Source: Pseudopedobacter sp038243635 (GTDB lineage Bacteria; Bacteroidota; Bacteroidia; Sphingobacteriales; Sphingobacteriaceae). Taken from it: a stretch of DNA of 64,000 nt. How positions within the stretch are numbered: position 1 is the first letter of the stretch; each line of letters opens with the position of its first letter. The translations under genes were made by a program, and so were the position numbers. Under the pieces are notes generated by a model. The model ran no database searches. It saw only the letters and a list, made by a program, of their open reading frames with translations, and was not told the origin of the DNA. Of this stretch, positions 38,859-48,144 are shown in pieces. The stretch is taken from the NCBI GenBank assembly GCA_038243635.1, contig JBBSQW010000019.1:1-64000 (forward strand), given 5' to 3'.

Positions 38859-39014
38859 TTTGCAAACAAGCATCTTAACATAATATCAAGCGCATACCAA
38901 CAAATATTATTGGCTTAAACTCAAGGTTAACAATCATTGTCTAATAACACTGTAATATTTATAGTCCATCGCAACTAAAACATTTACGCAATCAAAGCAA
39001 GCCAATAATTTAGT

Positions 39015-39022
39015 TAAATTTG
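39015..39022 (+). promoter_or_regulatory. Possible -7 element before ribBA
   Basis: TAAATTTG fits the Bacteroidota -7 consensus TAnnTTTG and lies about 80 bases before the ribBA ATG. No clear TTG -33 element is found at the right spacing, so support is weak. The leader is too short for an FMN riboswitch. Confidence 0.3.
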
Positions 39023-39102
39023 CTTTGTACCTCTCTCAAACAAACTGGCTCAAGCGATGGTTATAACTCAATTACCAGTAGTTTAAGAAAACAAAAAATA
39101 AG

Positions 39103-40308
39103 ATGTTAAACACGATAGAAGAAGCAATTGAAGATATAAAAGCTGGCAAAATCATTATTGTAGTAGATGACCAAGACAGAGAAAACGAGGGAGATTTTTT
39201 AGCCGCCGCCAGCATGGCAACTCCTGCAGTAATTAACTTTATGGCAACACACGGGAGAGGCTTAATTTGTGCGCCTTTAACCCAACACCGGTGCCACGAA
39301 TTAGAACTCGATTTAATGGTTGGCCACAACACCGCAGTGCATGAAACAAACTTTACCGTTTCAATAGATTTAATTGGAAACGGTTGCACTACAGGTATTT
39401 CGGCATCTGACCGCTCAAAAACTATTTTATCGTTGATAAATCCAGCTACAAAACCCCAAGATTTGGGACGACCTGGCCATATTTTCCCTTTGATGGCAAA
39501 AAACGGTGGTGTTTTAAGACGAGCTGGACATACCGAAGCAGCCATTGATTTACCAGTTTTAGCAGGCTTAGAACCCGCTGGGGTAATATGCGAAATCATG
39601 AATAAAGATGGCGAAATGGCTCGTTTACCAGAGCTTTTAGCGCTAGCGAACGAGCTGGACATGAAAATCGTATCTATTGAAGATTTAATTTCGTACCGTT
39701 TAAAGACTGAATCATTAATAAAGAAAGAAGTTTCTATTAACTTACCTACAGAATGGGGTGATTTCGAGATGGTTGCTTTTACTCAGCTTAATACGCAAGA
39801 AAACCACATTGCGCTAATTAAAGGAGAATGGAAAGAGGATGAACCAGTTTTAGTACGTGTGCATAGTTCATGCGTTACAGGTGATATTTTTGGTTCATGC
39901 CGATGTGACTGCGGTCCGCAATTACACAAATCTATGGAGATGATTCAAAAAGAAGGTAAAGGTTTAGTGATCTACATGAATCAAGAAGGCCGCGGAATTG
40001 GTTTAGTCAATAAGTTAAAAGCCTACAATCTACAAGAAAACGGAATGGATACGGTAGATGCTAATTTGGCTTTAGGCTTTAAAATGGACGAACGCGATTA
40101 TGGCGTTGGTGCCCAAATTTTAAGAAGTTTGGGTGTTAGAAAAATGCGTTTAATGTCAAACAATCCTACAAAAAGAGCAGGCTTGGTAGGTTATGGATTA
40201 GAAATAGTTGAAAATGTAGCCATCGAAATTGATTCAAATAAACATAATGAGCTCTATTTAAAAGCCAAGCGTGATAGAATGGGACACTCAATCATGGGTA
40301 AAGTTTAA
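39103..40308 (+). CDS. ribBA: Bifunctional DHBP synthase / GTP cyclohydrolase II
   Basis: 401 residues, cytosolic, catalysing two entry steps of riboflavin synthesis: ribulose 5-phosphate to 3,4-dihydroxy-2-butanone 4-phosphate, and GTP ring opening. N-terminal DHBP synthase with VVDDQDRENEGDFLAAA (acidic active site), ATHGRGLICAPLT, DLGRPGHIFPL and RAGHTEAAIDL. C-terminal cyclohydrolase II with VRVHSSCVTGDIFGSCRCDCGPQL (zinc cysteines), YMNQEGRGIGL (Gly/Arg) and SNNPTKRAGL. Length is normal for RibBA. It appears monocistronic. Confidence 0.97.
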   Translation: MLNTIEEAIEDIKAGKIIIVVDDQDRENEGDFLAAASMATPAVINFMATHGRGLICAPLTQHRCHELELDLMVGHNTAVHETNFTVSIDLIGNGCTTGISASDRSKTILSLINPATKPQDLGRPGHIFPLMAKNGGVLRRAGHTEAAIDLPVLAGLEPAGVICEIMNKDGEMARLPELLALANELDMKIVSIEDLISYRLKTESLIKKEVSINLPTEWGDFEMVAFTQLNTQENHIALIKGEWKEDEPVLVRVHSSCVTGDIFGSCRCDCGPQLHKSMEMIQKEGKGLVIYMNQEGRGIGLVNKLKAYNLQENGMDTVDANLALGFKMDERDYGVGAQILRSLGVRKMRLMSNNPTKRAGLVGYGLEIVENVAIEIDSNKHNELYLKAKRDRMGHSIMGKV

Positions 40309-40486
40309 ATATAAAAAGCTATGTTAAATACCTCAAAGGCGATATTTAAAATTAAATACTGCCTTTTTGTCATAAATAAAAAAAAACGCAACAATCACTA
40401 AACCAGCGTAAAGCAATTTTTACGATTTACGTCGCCCAAACTGGCATCAAATTAGCAGTAATCACCAGAATCAAACAAACATTATT

Positions 40487-40951
40487 ATGAAGAAATTATT
40501 TATCTTAACATTCGTTGCTTTATCATTGTCTTTTGGAGCAAGTGCACAATCTTACAAAAACAGTATTGGTTTAGGATTAGATTTTGGTACAGGTCAAACC
40601 TTAGTTGGCCCATCTTTTAAGCATTTTTTTAACGCAAACTCCGCTATCCAACCTGAGTTATTATTCGGTGACCATACTACAAGATTACAAGCTTTCTACC
40701 AATACCATCAAGCAATTTCAGGAGCTGACGGCTTAAAATGGTTTATCGGTGGTGGTCCAGGTGTAAACTTCTTTAAATACGGAAATTACAACAACACCAC
40801 TTTTTTATTGATGCCACAAGCAGGATTAGATTTCAAAATCCCAGGTGCACCAATCGCTATAGGTTTTGATTGGAGACCAACTGCATTTATTGGTGATAAT
40901 AGCGATTTTGAAGCTGGAAGATTTGGCTTTGGTTTCAGATTCACTTTTTAA
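40487..40951 (+). CDS. Small outer-membrane beta-barrel protein
   Basis: 154 residues with a signal peptide (MKKLFILTFVALSLSFGASAQ). The rest is alternating hydrophobic strands with aromatic girdles (NSIGLGLDFGTGQTLVG, WFIGGGPGVNFFKYGNYNN) and ends in a terminal phenylalanine (FGFRFTF), the BamA recognition signature of outer-membrane barrels. Probably an 8-strand OmpA/OmpW-like barrel. Function unknown. Confidence 0.85.
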   Translation: MKKLFILTFVALSLSFGASAQSYKNSIGLGLDFGTGQTLVGPSFKHFFNANSAIQPELLFGDHTTRLQAFYQYHQAISGADGLKWFIGGGPGVNFFKYGNYNNTTFLLMPQAGLDFKIPGAPIAIGFDWRPTAFIGDNSDFEAGRFGFGFRFTF

Positions 40952-40976
40952 AAATTAACAATTCTTGGCATAAGCT

Positions 40977-40997
40977 CCTTCGGATTAATTCCGAAGG
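40977..40997 (+). terminator. Terminator after the beta-barrel gene
   Basis: Perfect 8-base arms CCTTCGGA (40977-40984) and TCCGAAGG (40990-40997) with a 5-base loop, followed by GGCTTTGTTTTTA. Confidence 0.8.
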
Positions 40998-41154
40998 GGC
41001 TTTGTTTTTATAATAAAATCTGATTTAAATCGGTAGATAAGACAAAAGAATTATCCTTAACGGACAGTCTTGACAAGCTAGCTACGCTTGGAGGAATGGA
41101 TCTTTTGTTGATTAAAGCTAACAAGAGTAGGTTAAAATTTTGATTTCAAATTAG

Positions 41155-41273
41155 TTTGGGCGTTTAAATACACTTTCCACTATATCTTTTTTTACTGCGC
41201 ACAATGGCCAGCACAAACAAGAAAAAAGGATATCGCTTTCCCGAAGGGATTCCTTTGGAACAACCGTTAACGC
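41155..41273 (+). repeat. Dispersed intergenic repeat family, copy C
   Basis: Starts TTTGGGCG, ends GTTAACGC. Central inverted repeat ATATCTTTTTT (41182-41192) with AAAAAAGGATAT (41222-41233) around a loop holding CTGCGCACAATGGCCAGCA. The loop motif CTGCGCA...ATGGC recurs in copy D. Confidence 0.65.
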
Positions 41274-41684
41274 TCATCGTTAATAAAAAAAAATTCTTAA
41301 TCTATTGAGCTCATTTTAATAATCGAACTCATTCTTTAAATATGGAATACTACGAGACTATTTAATATTTTCTTTTTTTAAACATACATATCCTACTTGC
41401 ATCAAATTATCGATGCTCAAATAAACCGATAACGATTGTTTTGCGTTATTGATTACCCGCAAGAATTAATCAGCATCGCAATTAATAAGGCTCCTATAAA
41501 AATAGCGCATAAATTAAACTGGTAATCTGCAGAGCGCTTTAAAGGGAAAGTAGTTTTTGTTCTCATAACATTGTATCTATAACCCTAACAATACAATAAG
41601 TAATCCAGTTTTATGACCAGTTAAAAAAGCTTTATTAATTACATGGCCAAAACGGATACCGTAATGTCATTACTTAAGAAGCGT

Positions 41685-41787
41685 CGTCATGTCTCTCCGC
41701 CAGCTGGCGGAAAGACATCTCACAAATAGGTAGCAAACATTGCATGCAGACCTTTCTGGTGGGATTTTTCCTTTCGTCGAAATGACG
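41685..41787. repeat. Inverted-repeat element with embedded 16-nt palindrome
   Basis: Ends CGTCAT (41685-41690) and ATGACG (41782-41787) are inverted. The interior GGTGGGATTTTTCC...TTTCGTCGAAATGACGG is of a type seen between genes in many Bacteroidota. A perfect 16-nt palindrome TCCGCCAGCTGGCGGA lies at 41696-41711; a one-base variant sits in the tRNA-Met partial copy at 36419-36434. Confidence 0.55.
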
Positions 41788-41912
41788 GCATGGAAATGAA
41801 AAAAGCTAAACCTAATGACAGGGGATCTCGGCCAAAAGTGGGATACTTGAAGGTATATAACTGAGAAAAGAGAAACCGACTATTTAACAGCAAGCATCAC
41901 CTTGAGCAAAAA

Positions 41913-43553
41913 TCAGGAGAGATACTTACCTACAATAGGCATACGACGGCCCATCCCGAAAGCCTTTGAGGATATTCTCAGAATTGGTGGACTTTGATAA
42001 CGTTTGAACTCAGCTCTATTAACCATTTTTAAAATCCGGTTTACCAAAGCTTCCTCAAAACCATCAGCAACAATTTGTTTGGAACTTTTCCGCATTTCTA
42101 TATACTCAAATAAAATCTTGTCTAAAACATCATAATCTGGTAAGGAGTCCGAATCTTTTTGATCTGGTCTCAATTCTGCAGAAGGTGCTTTTGTAATGGT
42201 ATTTATCGGAATAATTTCTTGCGCTCTGTTGATATACTCTGCAAGCTGGTAAACTTGTGTTTTATAGCAATCTCCAATTACCGAAATTGCGCCACACATA
42301 TCTCCATAAAGTGTTCCGTAACCTACGGCTCCTTCACTTTTATTAGAAGTATTTAGTAAAATATAGCCAAATTTATTAGACATGGCCATCATAATTACGC
42401 CACGAGAGCGGGCTTGAATATTCTCTTCTGCAAGATCTGGATTTAACGCCACGAACTCGTCTTTTAGCGTATCTTCAAAAGCATCAGCTACATTTTTAAT
42501 AGGAATAATAGTGCTTTTACAACCCAAGTTTTTAGCTAAGGCCTCAGCATCTTTTATCGAATGGTCTGACGAGTATTTTGAAGGCATTAACACACCCATT
42601 ACGTTTTCTGCTCCTAAAGCCTCACAAGCCAATGCGCAAACTACTGCCGAGTCTATTCCACCAGACAAACCTAAAGTTGCTTTGCTAAATCCCGACTTTT
42701 TGAAATAATCTTTAATTCCTAGAACCAAAGCTTGGTAAACCTGCTCTGTATTTGATCTTTTTTCTGATTTCTTGTTAAGTACAATTGAACTTTGAATCTG
42801 CTCAACATCAAACACACAGACGTCTTCTTTAAAATAATCTAATTCGGCTACAATATCACCGGCCTTATCAAAAACTAGGGATCCACCATCAAAAATAAGT
42901 TCGGTTTGTGCACCAATATGGTTTACGTAAAACAGCGGTAAATTATACTTTCTGCAATTTTGCGAAAGTATAAAAATACGTTCTTCATCATGCTTGTAAG
43001 AAAACGGAGACGCAGCAATATTGATCATAAAATCCGGAGATTCTTTAATCAACTCATCCATTGGGCAAGTTTTATAAAGCGGGTTATCTCCTAAATTCCA
43101 TAAATCTTCGCAAATGGTTAAAGCTATTTTGTGCCCCTTATAATTAACGCACTTAAACTCATGAGCAGGCTCAAAATAGCGGTATTCATCAAAAACGTCG
43201 TATGTTGGTAAAAGCGCTTTTTTTATAACCTGTTGTACTTTACCTTCAGCAATAAAATAAGCAGCATTATAAAGGTCTTTACCTTCGATTACCGGATTTT
43301 GAATAGGCAAGCCTATAATGCAGCCAATATTCTGACAAGCTAAAGCAACTTCTTGAGCAGATTTTTCACAAAGTTCGATAAACTCAGCATATTCTAAAAA
43401 ATCTCGCGGTGGATAGCCAGAAATACACAACTCAGAAAAAACCACTAAATCAGTTCCCTGTTCTTCTTGGTTTTTTAACGTATCGATTATTTTTTGCGTG
43501 TTGGCCTCAAAATTACCAATGTGATAGTTTAATTGAGCTAAAGCAATTTTCAT
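41913..43553 (-). CDS. nadE: Glutamine-dependent NAD+ synthetase
   Basis: 546 residues, cytosolic, final step of NAD synthesis with its own glutaminase. N-terminal nitrilase-like amidase: Glu41 (FSELCISGYPPRD), Lys112 (KKALLPTYDVFDEYRYF) and Cys148 (LTICEDLW) as catalytic triad. C-terminal synthetase with PP-loop LGLSGGIDSA (297-303), LNTSNKSEGAVGYGTLYGD and PSAELRPDQKDSDSLPDYDVLD. Length fits the two-domain form. It lies 23 bases after a beta-barrel gene on the same strand, suggesting cotranscription, and close to gldB, a neighbourhood common in Bacteroidota. Confidence 0.97.
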   Translation of the reverse strand: MKIALAQLNYHIGNFEANTQKIIDTLKNQEEQGTDLVVFSELCISGYPPRDFLEYAEFIELCEKSAQEVALACQNIGCIIGLPIQNPVIEGKDLYNAAYFIAEGKVQQVIKKALLPTYDVFDEYRYFEPAHEFKCVNYKGHKIALTICEDLWNLGDNPLYKTCPMDELIKESPDFMINIAASPFSYKHDEERIFILSQNCRKYNLPLFYVNHIGAQTELIFDGGSLVFDKAGDIVAELDYFKEDVCVFDVEQIQSSIVLNKKSEKRSNTEQVYQALVLGIKDYFKKSGFSKATLGLSGGIDSAVVCALACEALGAENVMGVLMPSKYSSDHSIKDAEALAKNLGCKSTIIPIKNVADAFEDTLKDEFVALNPDLAEENIQARSRGVIMMAMSNKFGYILLNTSNKSEGAVGYGTLYGDMCGAISVIGDCYKTQVYQLAEYINRAQEIIPINTITKAPSAELRPDQKDSDSLPDYDVLDKILFEYIEMRKSSKQIVADGFEEALVNRILKMVNRAEFKRYQSPPILRISSKAFGMGRRMPIVGKYLS

Positions 43554-43576
43554 GGAGTCAAAGACTATATTGTTTA

Positions 43577-44218
43577 CTAAAAGTAAACAGCAAGGTTTAA
43601 ACCTAAGTATGAACTTTTAATAGTACCAGATCCTTTTTTAATATCGGTAAAACCGTTATTAAAAGTTAAACCAATATCTAAAGCTGTTTTTTCGCCTATG
43701 TAAAACTGCGTACCACCACCAATAATTAAAGATGCTCTGTAAAAAGCGGTGTTCTTGTAAATATTTTGATCCTCAACGTTTGCTATCCCAGACTGGCCTT
43801 TTACATCCTGCTTTGCACCAACGTTAAATGCGTTTCCTAAACCAAACTCACCATAAAACCTTAAACCGTTCATATCCCCGGTAGTCAATTTAATCTTCGC
43901 TGGGATCTCAATATACTGAAGCTTATAAATTTCTTGTTTTCCTTTGTCTGCACCAGATTCATTCTCTGTTTGTCCATTAATGGTTGTTAATTTTAAACCT
44001 GTTGTGAAAGCGTAGTTATCGGCAAAATAAAAATCGCCAATTAAACCATAACTAAAACCCGCTCTTAAACCATTCGATTTTACGCCATCAATTTCAGATT
44101 TTAACCAACCAAAATTTGGATGTGCGGTAATTCCTAATTTGAATCCTTTATAAGTGTCTTGCGCAAACAGCATGCTAGCACATAGCGTAAAAATAGTTGC
44201 GAATAATAACTTTTTCAT
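43577..44218 (-). CDS. Outer-membrane beta-barrel protein (PorT-like)
   Basis: 213 residues; signal peptide (MKKLLFATIFTLCASMLFAQ). Strands such as GFKLGITAHPNFGWLKSEIDG, LRAGFSYGLIGDFYFADNYAFTTGL, RFYGEFGLGNAFNV and a terminal LGLNLAVYF match the PorT/OMP_b-brl_2 family of Bacteroidota. Divergent from gldB (31-base gap), so the two must share a very compact promoter region. Confidence 0.85.
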   Translation of the reverse strand: MKKLLFATIFTLCASMLFAQDTYKGFKLGITAHPNFGWLKSEIDGVKSNGLRAGFSYGLIGDFYFADNYAFTTGLKLTTINGQTENESGADKGKQEIYKLQYIEIPAKIKLTTGDMNGLRFYGEFGLGNAFNVGAKQDVKGQSGIANVEDQNIYKNTAFYRASLIIGGGTQFYIGEKTALDIGLTFNNGFTDIKKGSGTIKSSYLGLNLAVYF

Positions 44219-44249
44219 AACTTTGGTTTGTATATTAATTTTTGTTCAA

Positions 44250-45290
44250 ATGAAATTTAACAATCTCGCCAAAATTACATTTTTTTTTGCAATCTCCTTA
44301 TGTGTTAGTGCTTGTAACCAAGAAAACAAAATAGATATCAGCAATATAAAAGTGGATTTGCAGATTGAACGCTTTGATCAAGACTTATCGCAAATTAACC
44401 CAAATCAACTTAACGAAAAACTCCCGGCCTTAAAGAAAAAATATCCGGTTTTTTATAAAGACTACTTTGAAAAAATCCTGAATTTGGGAAGTACCGAGAA
44501 TACAGCGTATATCAGCGTGTTAGAGCAGGTATTAGCTGGAAAACCTTTCCAAGATTTACAGCATGAAACCGACTCTGTTTATCCAAATTTAGATGCACAA
44601 AAACCAGAATTGATTGATGCTTTTAAGCATATTAAATACTATTACCCAGATTGGAAAACACCCAAGATAGTTACGTATATTTCTGGTTTTCAAGTGCAAA
44701 CACCTATTGGAAGCGGATATGTTGGCATTGGGTTAGATATGTTTTTGGGAAGCGGCTCAAAATTTTACCCAGCTCTGGTTGAAACAATCCCAAGATATAT
44801 TAGCAGGCGTTTCACTCCAAAAAACATTACACCCCGAGTGGTTGAAGTAATTACTAGAGAAGAGCTATTCCCAGAATTATCTAACGACAAAAGCCTGATG
44901 GCTAAGATGATTTATAATGGAAAGCTTTTATATTTTATGAAAGCCGTACAGCCTAACCTGGCCGATAGTACAATTATAGGTTACAATAAAGACCAGATGG
45001 AATGGGCTACTAATTTTGAATCCGACAGTTGGGCATTCTTTCTAGAGCAGGATTTATTGTACGATACCGATTATATGAAAATACAAAAATATTTAGCCGA
45101 AGCACCTTTTACCCCTGGTTTGGGCGAAAAAAATGATTCCTCGCCCAAGTTGGGATTGTTCATTGGCTGGCAAATCGTAAAAAAATACATGGAGAATAAT
45201 CCTGAGGTTGATTTGCAAGAAATGATGTTAACAAAAGACGCTCAACTTATTTTAACAAAAGCCAAATACCATCCAAATCAAAAAAAATAA
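44250..45290 (+). CDS. gldB: GldB-type lipoprotein
   Basis: 346 residues; lipoprotein signal FFFAISLCVSAC with Cys22. The body (VDLQIERFDQDLSQINPNQL, LPALKKKYPVFYKDYFEKIL, YISGFQVQTPIGSGYVGIGLDMFLG, YISRRFTPKNITPRVVEVI) matches the GldB family. In gliding flavobacteria GldB is needed for motility; many non-gliding Bacteroidota keep it, so motility cannot be inferred here. ATG 44250 is used, since upstream in-frame starts lie before the signal and overlap the divergent gene. Near nadE as in other Bacteroidota. Confidence 0.88.
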   Translation: MKFNNLAKITFFFAISLCVSACNQENKIDISNIKVDLQIERFDQDLSQINPNQLNEKLPALKKKYPVFYKDYFEKILNLGSTENTAYISVLEQVLAGKPFQDLQHETDSVYPNLDAQKPELIDAFKHIKYYYPDWKTPKIVTYISGFQVQTPIGSGYVGIGLDMFLGSGSKFYPALVETIPRYISRRFTPKNITPRVVEVITREELFPELSNDKSLMAKMIYNGKLLYFMKAVQPNLADSTIIGYNKDQMEWATNFESDSWAFFLEQDLLYDTDYMKIQKYLAEAPFTPGLGEKNDSSPKLGLFIGWQIVKKYMENNPEVDLQEMMLTKDAQLILTKAKYHPNQKK

Positions 45291-45323
45291 GTTTAAACTA
45301 TTTTAGATTTTAATAATTTACTG

Positions 45324-46109
45324 ATGAAAATAGGAATCGTTTTAAGTGGGGGTGGAATTAGAGGCGTGGCACATTTAGGCGTTCTAAAGGCTTTAAAAGA
45401 TAAAAAAATTGAGATTTCTAGAATTACCGGAACTAGCGCCGGTGCAATTGTTGGCGCCCTTTATGCAAACAACGTTGATCCATACAAAATTCTACAGATT
45501 TTTAATGAGACCAAATTAATTAAGCATTTAAGACCGGCTTTTAATTCAACAGCTTTATTAAACCTAGAAACCGCTTTTTTTTTATTAAAAGAACATATAT
45601 CACATAACAGTTTTGAATATTTAAAAATCCCTTTAACCATTACAGCTACCAATTTTAGTGACGGAGAATTAGTTTATTTTCATGAGGGCGAACTGATTAG
45701 AAAGGTTTTGGCATCTAGCTGTATTCCGGGTGTTTTTACCCCTATAACGATTGATGGCAAACTTTACGTTGATGGCGGAGTGATTAATAACTTCCCGGTA
45801 GAGCCTTTACAAAACAACGTTGACATAATTATAGGATCTTCTTGCAACCACCTACCTGCAATTACTAATGTGCGCAATATAAAGCATGCGGTTGAACGAG
45901 CAGCACTCCTATCGTTAAACCACACCTTAAAGCAAAAATGCGAATTTGTGGATGTGCTAGTTGAGCCGAAAGGCTTGGGCGAAATCAGCATTTTCGACGT
46001 AAAAAAAGCTGAAGAAATATTTTGGTTGGCCTATGAGGAAACTTTAAATCAACTGCCTAAAATTAAAGAAGCTATTGCGGCTATAAAAACAAAAAAGGCG
46101 TTACTATAA
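45324..46109 (+). CDS. Patatin-like phospholipase (RssA/NTE type)
   Basis: 261 residues, a serine-Asp lipid hydrolase. Oxyanion motif SGGGIRGVAHLGVL (residues 8-21), nucleophile elbow GTSAG with Ser38, and catalytic DGG (YVDGGVINNFPVEP near 150). The sequence fits small bacterial patatins. It is 33 bases after gldB and may be cotranscribed. A hairpin overlaps its stop codon. Confidence 0.92.
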   Translation: MKIGIVLSGGGIRGVAHLGVLKALKDKKIEISRITGTSAGAIVGALYANNVDPYKILQIFNETKLIKHLRPAFNSTALLNLETAFFLLKEHISHNSFEYLKIPLTITATNFSDGELVYFHEGELIRKVLASSCIPGVFTPITIDGKLYVDGGVINNFPVEPLQNNVDIIIGSSCNHLPAITNVRNIKHAVERAALLSLNHTLKQKCEFVDVLVEPKGLGEISIFDVKKAEEIFWLAYEETLNQLPKIKEAIAAIKTKKALL

Positions 46110-46117
46110 GTAACGCC
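46095..46117 (+). terminator. Hairpin overlapping the patatin gene stop
   Basis: Arms AGGCGTTA (46095-46102) and TAACGCCT (46110-46117) with 7-base loop; the TAA stop sits in the loop. The following sequence is only weakly T-rich. It lies between convergent genes. Confidence 0.6.
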
Positions 46118-46145
46118 TCTAAACATTTCTATATTAAAAAATAAT

Positions 46146-46331
46146 TTAGTCGTTCAAAATTCGCATAACGCCGATAATTGAAATAGCTGCACCTATAAAA
46201 GTGATTGCCCAACCCAATACATCCACTATAAAAGAATGATCAATTACTTGCTTGATGAAAACACCAAATAACGTAACAAAAACACCGGCTATAATAAGCT
46301 TTACGTGTGAAGGGTTGTTTGCATTTACCAT
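46146..46331 (-). CDS. Small two-helix membrane protein
   Basis: 61 residues with two predicted membrane helices (LIIAGVFVTLFGVFIKQVI and VLGWAITFIGAAISIIGVM) joined by a short polar loop. Positive N-terminal and no signal cleavage site. It looks like a conserved small inner-membrane protein of Bacteroidota; no function is known to me. Confidence 0.7.
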   Translation of the reverse strand: MVNANNPSHVKLIIAGVFVTLFGVFIKQVIDHSFIVDVLGWAITFIGAAISIIGVMRILND

Positions 46332-46645
46332 ATTGTATTTTTTTGTTTGAGATGCAAAAATAAAACTATTGTTGAATTATTACTATTAAAAGGCTTTTTT
46401 TTTAATGTATTACGGTTCTATTCGCTAAGAAGCTGATGATTATTAGTAAATAAACAAAAAACCGTTCTTTCTTTCCTCATTCTTCCTTTACACTTTTTTT
46501 AAAAGGTAAAAAATCAATGACCATTGTAAGAGTAAATAAACTATTCTGCAGATATCAAAAGAAACAAATAGTTAATTGAACGTCGCATTTTTTATAAAAC
46601 CCAGCATTATAACTTGCTTTTGGTAAATTGCACAAAATTATAGAA
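46332..46645. other. Upstream region of the GAPDH gene
   Basis: About 300 bases between the divergent small membrane protein gene and the GAPDH gene. No gene. A TTG codon at 46628 is in frame with GAPDH but ATG 46646 is the family start. I could not fix a promoter with confidence. Confidence 0.35.
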
Positions 46646-47647
46646 ATGAGGGTTGCAATTAATGGGTTTGGAAGAATTGGCAGAACAGTTTTCAGGTTAT
46701 TAAGCCAACAAAAAGCAGTTGAGATTATCGCCGTTAACGACCTTACCGATACCGAAACGCTCGCACATCTTTTAAAATACGATTCTGTTCATGGGAACTT
46801 TGCCGGCAGTATTTCTGCAGATAAAAACACCTTAGTTGTAAACGGACAAAGTGTTCAAGTTTTAGCCAAAAAAGATCCTGAAGACCTTCCGTGGAATAAA
46901 CTCGATATTGATTTAGTATTAGAATGCACCGGAAAATTTTTAAATATTGAGCTCGCACAGAAGCATATAAATGCTGGCGCAAAAAAAGTTTTACTTTCTG
47001 CTCCTTCGCCAGATAAAAGTGTACCAACTGTAGTTTTAGGAGTAAACGATAGAGATATAGATTGGGACAGTAAAATCATTTCAAACGCATCATGCACAAC
47101 AAACAACGTTGCCGCAATGGTGAAAGTTTTGGATGACAACTGGGGAATTAAAGAAGGCTACATTACAACAGTTCACTCCATGACTGGCGATCAAAACCTC
47201 CACGATGCACCTCATCGTGACTTACGTAGAGCCAGAGCAGCTTCATCATCTATTATTCCAACAACAACAGGTGCTGCAAAAGCAATTACAAGTATTTTCC
47301 CTCATTTAGAAGGAAACTTAGGTGGTGCCGGCATTCGTGTCCCTGTTTTAAACGGTTCTCTTACAGATTTCACATGTATCTTAATAAAACAGCCTAAGTC
47401 CGTCGAAGAAATTAACGAGGCATTTAAAAAAGCCGCAAGCGGCGAGTTGAAAGATATTTTAGAGTATACAGAAGATCCAATTGTTTCTGTTGACATCATC
47501 AACAATTCACATTCATGCATTTTCGACTCTAAACTGACCTCTATTGTAGGCGGGATGATTAAAGTGGTTGGCTGGTATGATAATGAATTTGGTTATTCAA
47601 GCCGTTTAATGGATCTCGTTTTAAAACTCGCAAAGCAAAATGATTAA
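46646..47647 (+). CDS. gap: Glyceraldehyde-3-phosphate dehydrogenase
   Basis: 333 residues, cytosolic, oxidising glyceraldehyde 3-phosphate. NAD-binding MRVAINGFGRIGRTVFRLL, catalytic Cys150 in SNASCTTNN and His177 in VHSMTGDQ, then HRDLRRARAASSSIIPTTTGAAKA, LNGSLTDFT and WYDNEFGYSSR. It departs from the usual SNASCTTNCLAP (NNVAAM here) and from the usual FRVP stretch (GIRVP), so it may be a second, non-glycolytic or NADP-linked paralogue. ATG 46646 is used. It overlaps the next gene by 8 bases. Confidence 0.93.
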   Translation: MRVAINGFGRIGRTVFRLLSQQKAVEIIAVNDLTDTETLAHLLKYDSVHGNFAGSISADKNTLVVNGQSVQVLAKKDPEDLPWNKLDIDLVLECTGKFLNIELAQKHINAGAKKVLLSAPSPDKSVPTVVLGVNDRDIDWDSKIISNASCTTNNVAAMVKVLDDNWGIKEGYITTVHSMTGDQNLHDAPHRDLRRARAASSSIIPTTTGAAKAITSIFPHLEGNLGGAGIRVPVLNGSLTDFTCILIKQPKSVEEINEAFKKAASGELKDILEYTEDPIVSVDIINNSHSCIFDSKLTSIVGGMIKVVGWYDNEFGYSSRLMDLVLKLAKQND

Positions 47648-48074
47648 GTTTATAACTTCAGAAGAAGTATTACCACTTAGAAACAAAATTTTAAGAGACG
47701 GCAAATTATCTTTAGACGAATGTGTTTTTGATAACGATAATGACGACAGCACTTTCCATTTAGGATTTATAGTTGACGGCGAAGCCATTTGCGTGGCCAG
47801 CTTCTACTGGAAATCAAAAAACGATTTTCAAGGAGTGGGTTATCAACTGAGAGGAATGGCGACTGCTAAAGATTTTCAAGGAAAAAGCTACGGAAATCGT
47901 TTAATGAATTTTGCACTAGTTTACCTTCGCGGGCAAAAGGTAAATTACTTGTGGTGCAATGCCCGAGAAAAAGCATTTAAATTCTACTTAGGAGTAGGTT
48001 TCGAGTTTATCAGCGATAAATTCGAAATCCCAGAAATAGGCATACATAGAACGATGTATCTCAAGATTAAATAA
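47640..48074 (+). CDS. GNAT-family N-acetyltransferase
   Basis: 144 residues with a GNAT core: LGFIVDGEAICVASFYW, YQLRGMATAKDFQGKSYGNRLMNF (acetyl-CoA binding Q/RxxGxG/A region, here QGKSYG), VNYLWCNAREKAFKFYLGVGFEFIS. Substrate unknown. Overlaps the gap gene by 8 bases, so translation is probably coupled. Confidence 0.88.
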   Translation: MIKFITSEEVLPLRNKILRDGKLSLDECVFDNDNDDSTFHLGFIVDGEAICVASFYWKSKNDFQGVGYQLRGMATAKDFQGKSYGNRLMNFALVYLRGQKVNYLWCNAREKAFKFYLGVGFEFISDKFEIPEIGIHRTMYLKIK

Positions 48075-48144
48075 CGCAAATTCTTCGTCAAACAAGCTTC
48101 TCATCAATTCAAAAGATACATCGGTACTTGTTACCTATAAAGCA

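Larger units (their letters stand above)
40952..41912. other. Long gene-free region rich in intergenic repeats
   Basis: 961 bases without a gene. It holds a terminator (40977-40997), dispersed repeat copy C (41155-41273), and an inverted-repeat element with an embedded palindrome (41685-41787). The remaining AT-rich parts show nothing recognisable; frames are short. Confidence 0.5.

Noticed and set aside
39023..39102. FMN riboswitch before ribBA
   Set aside because: The leader is under 100 bases and no RFN-element core was recognised.
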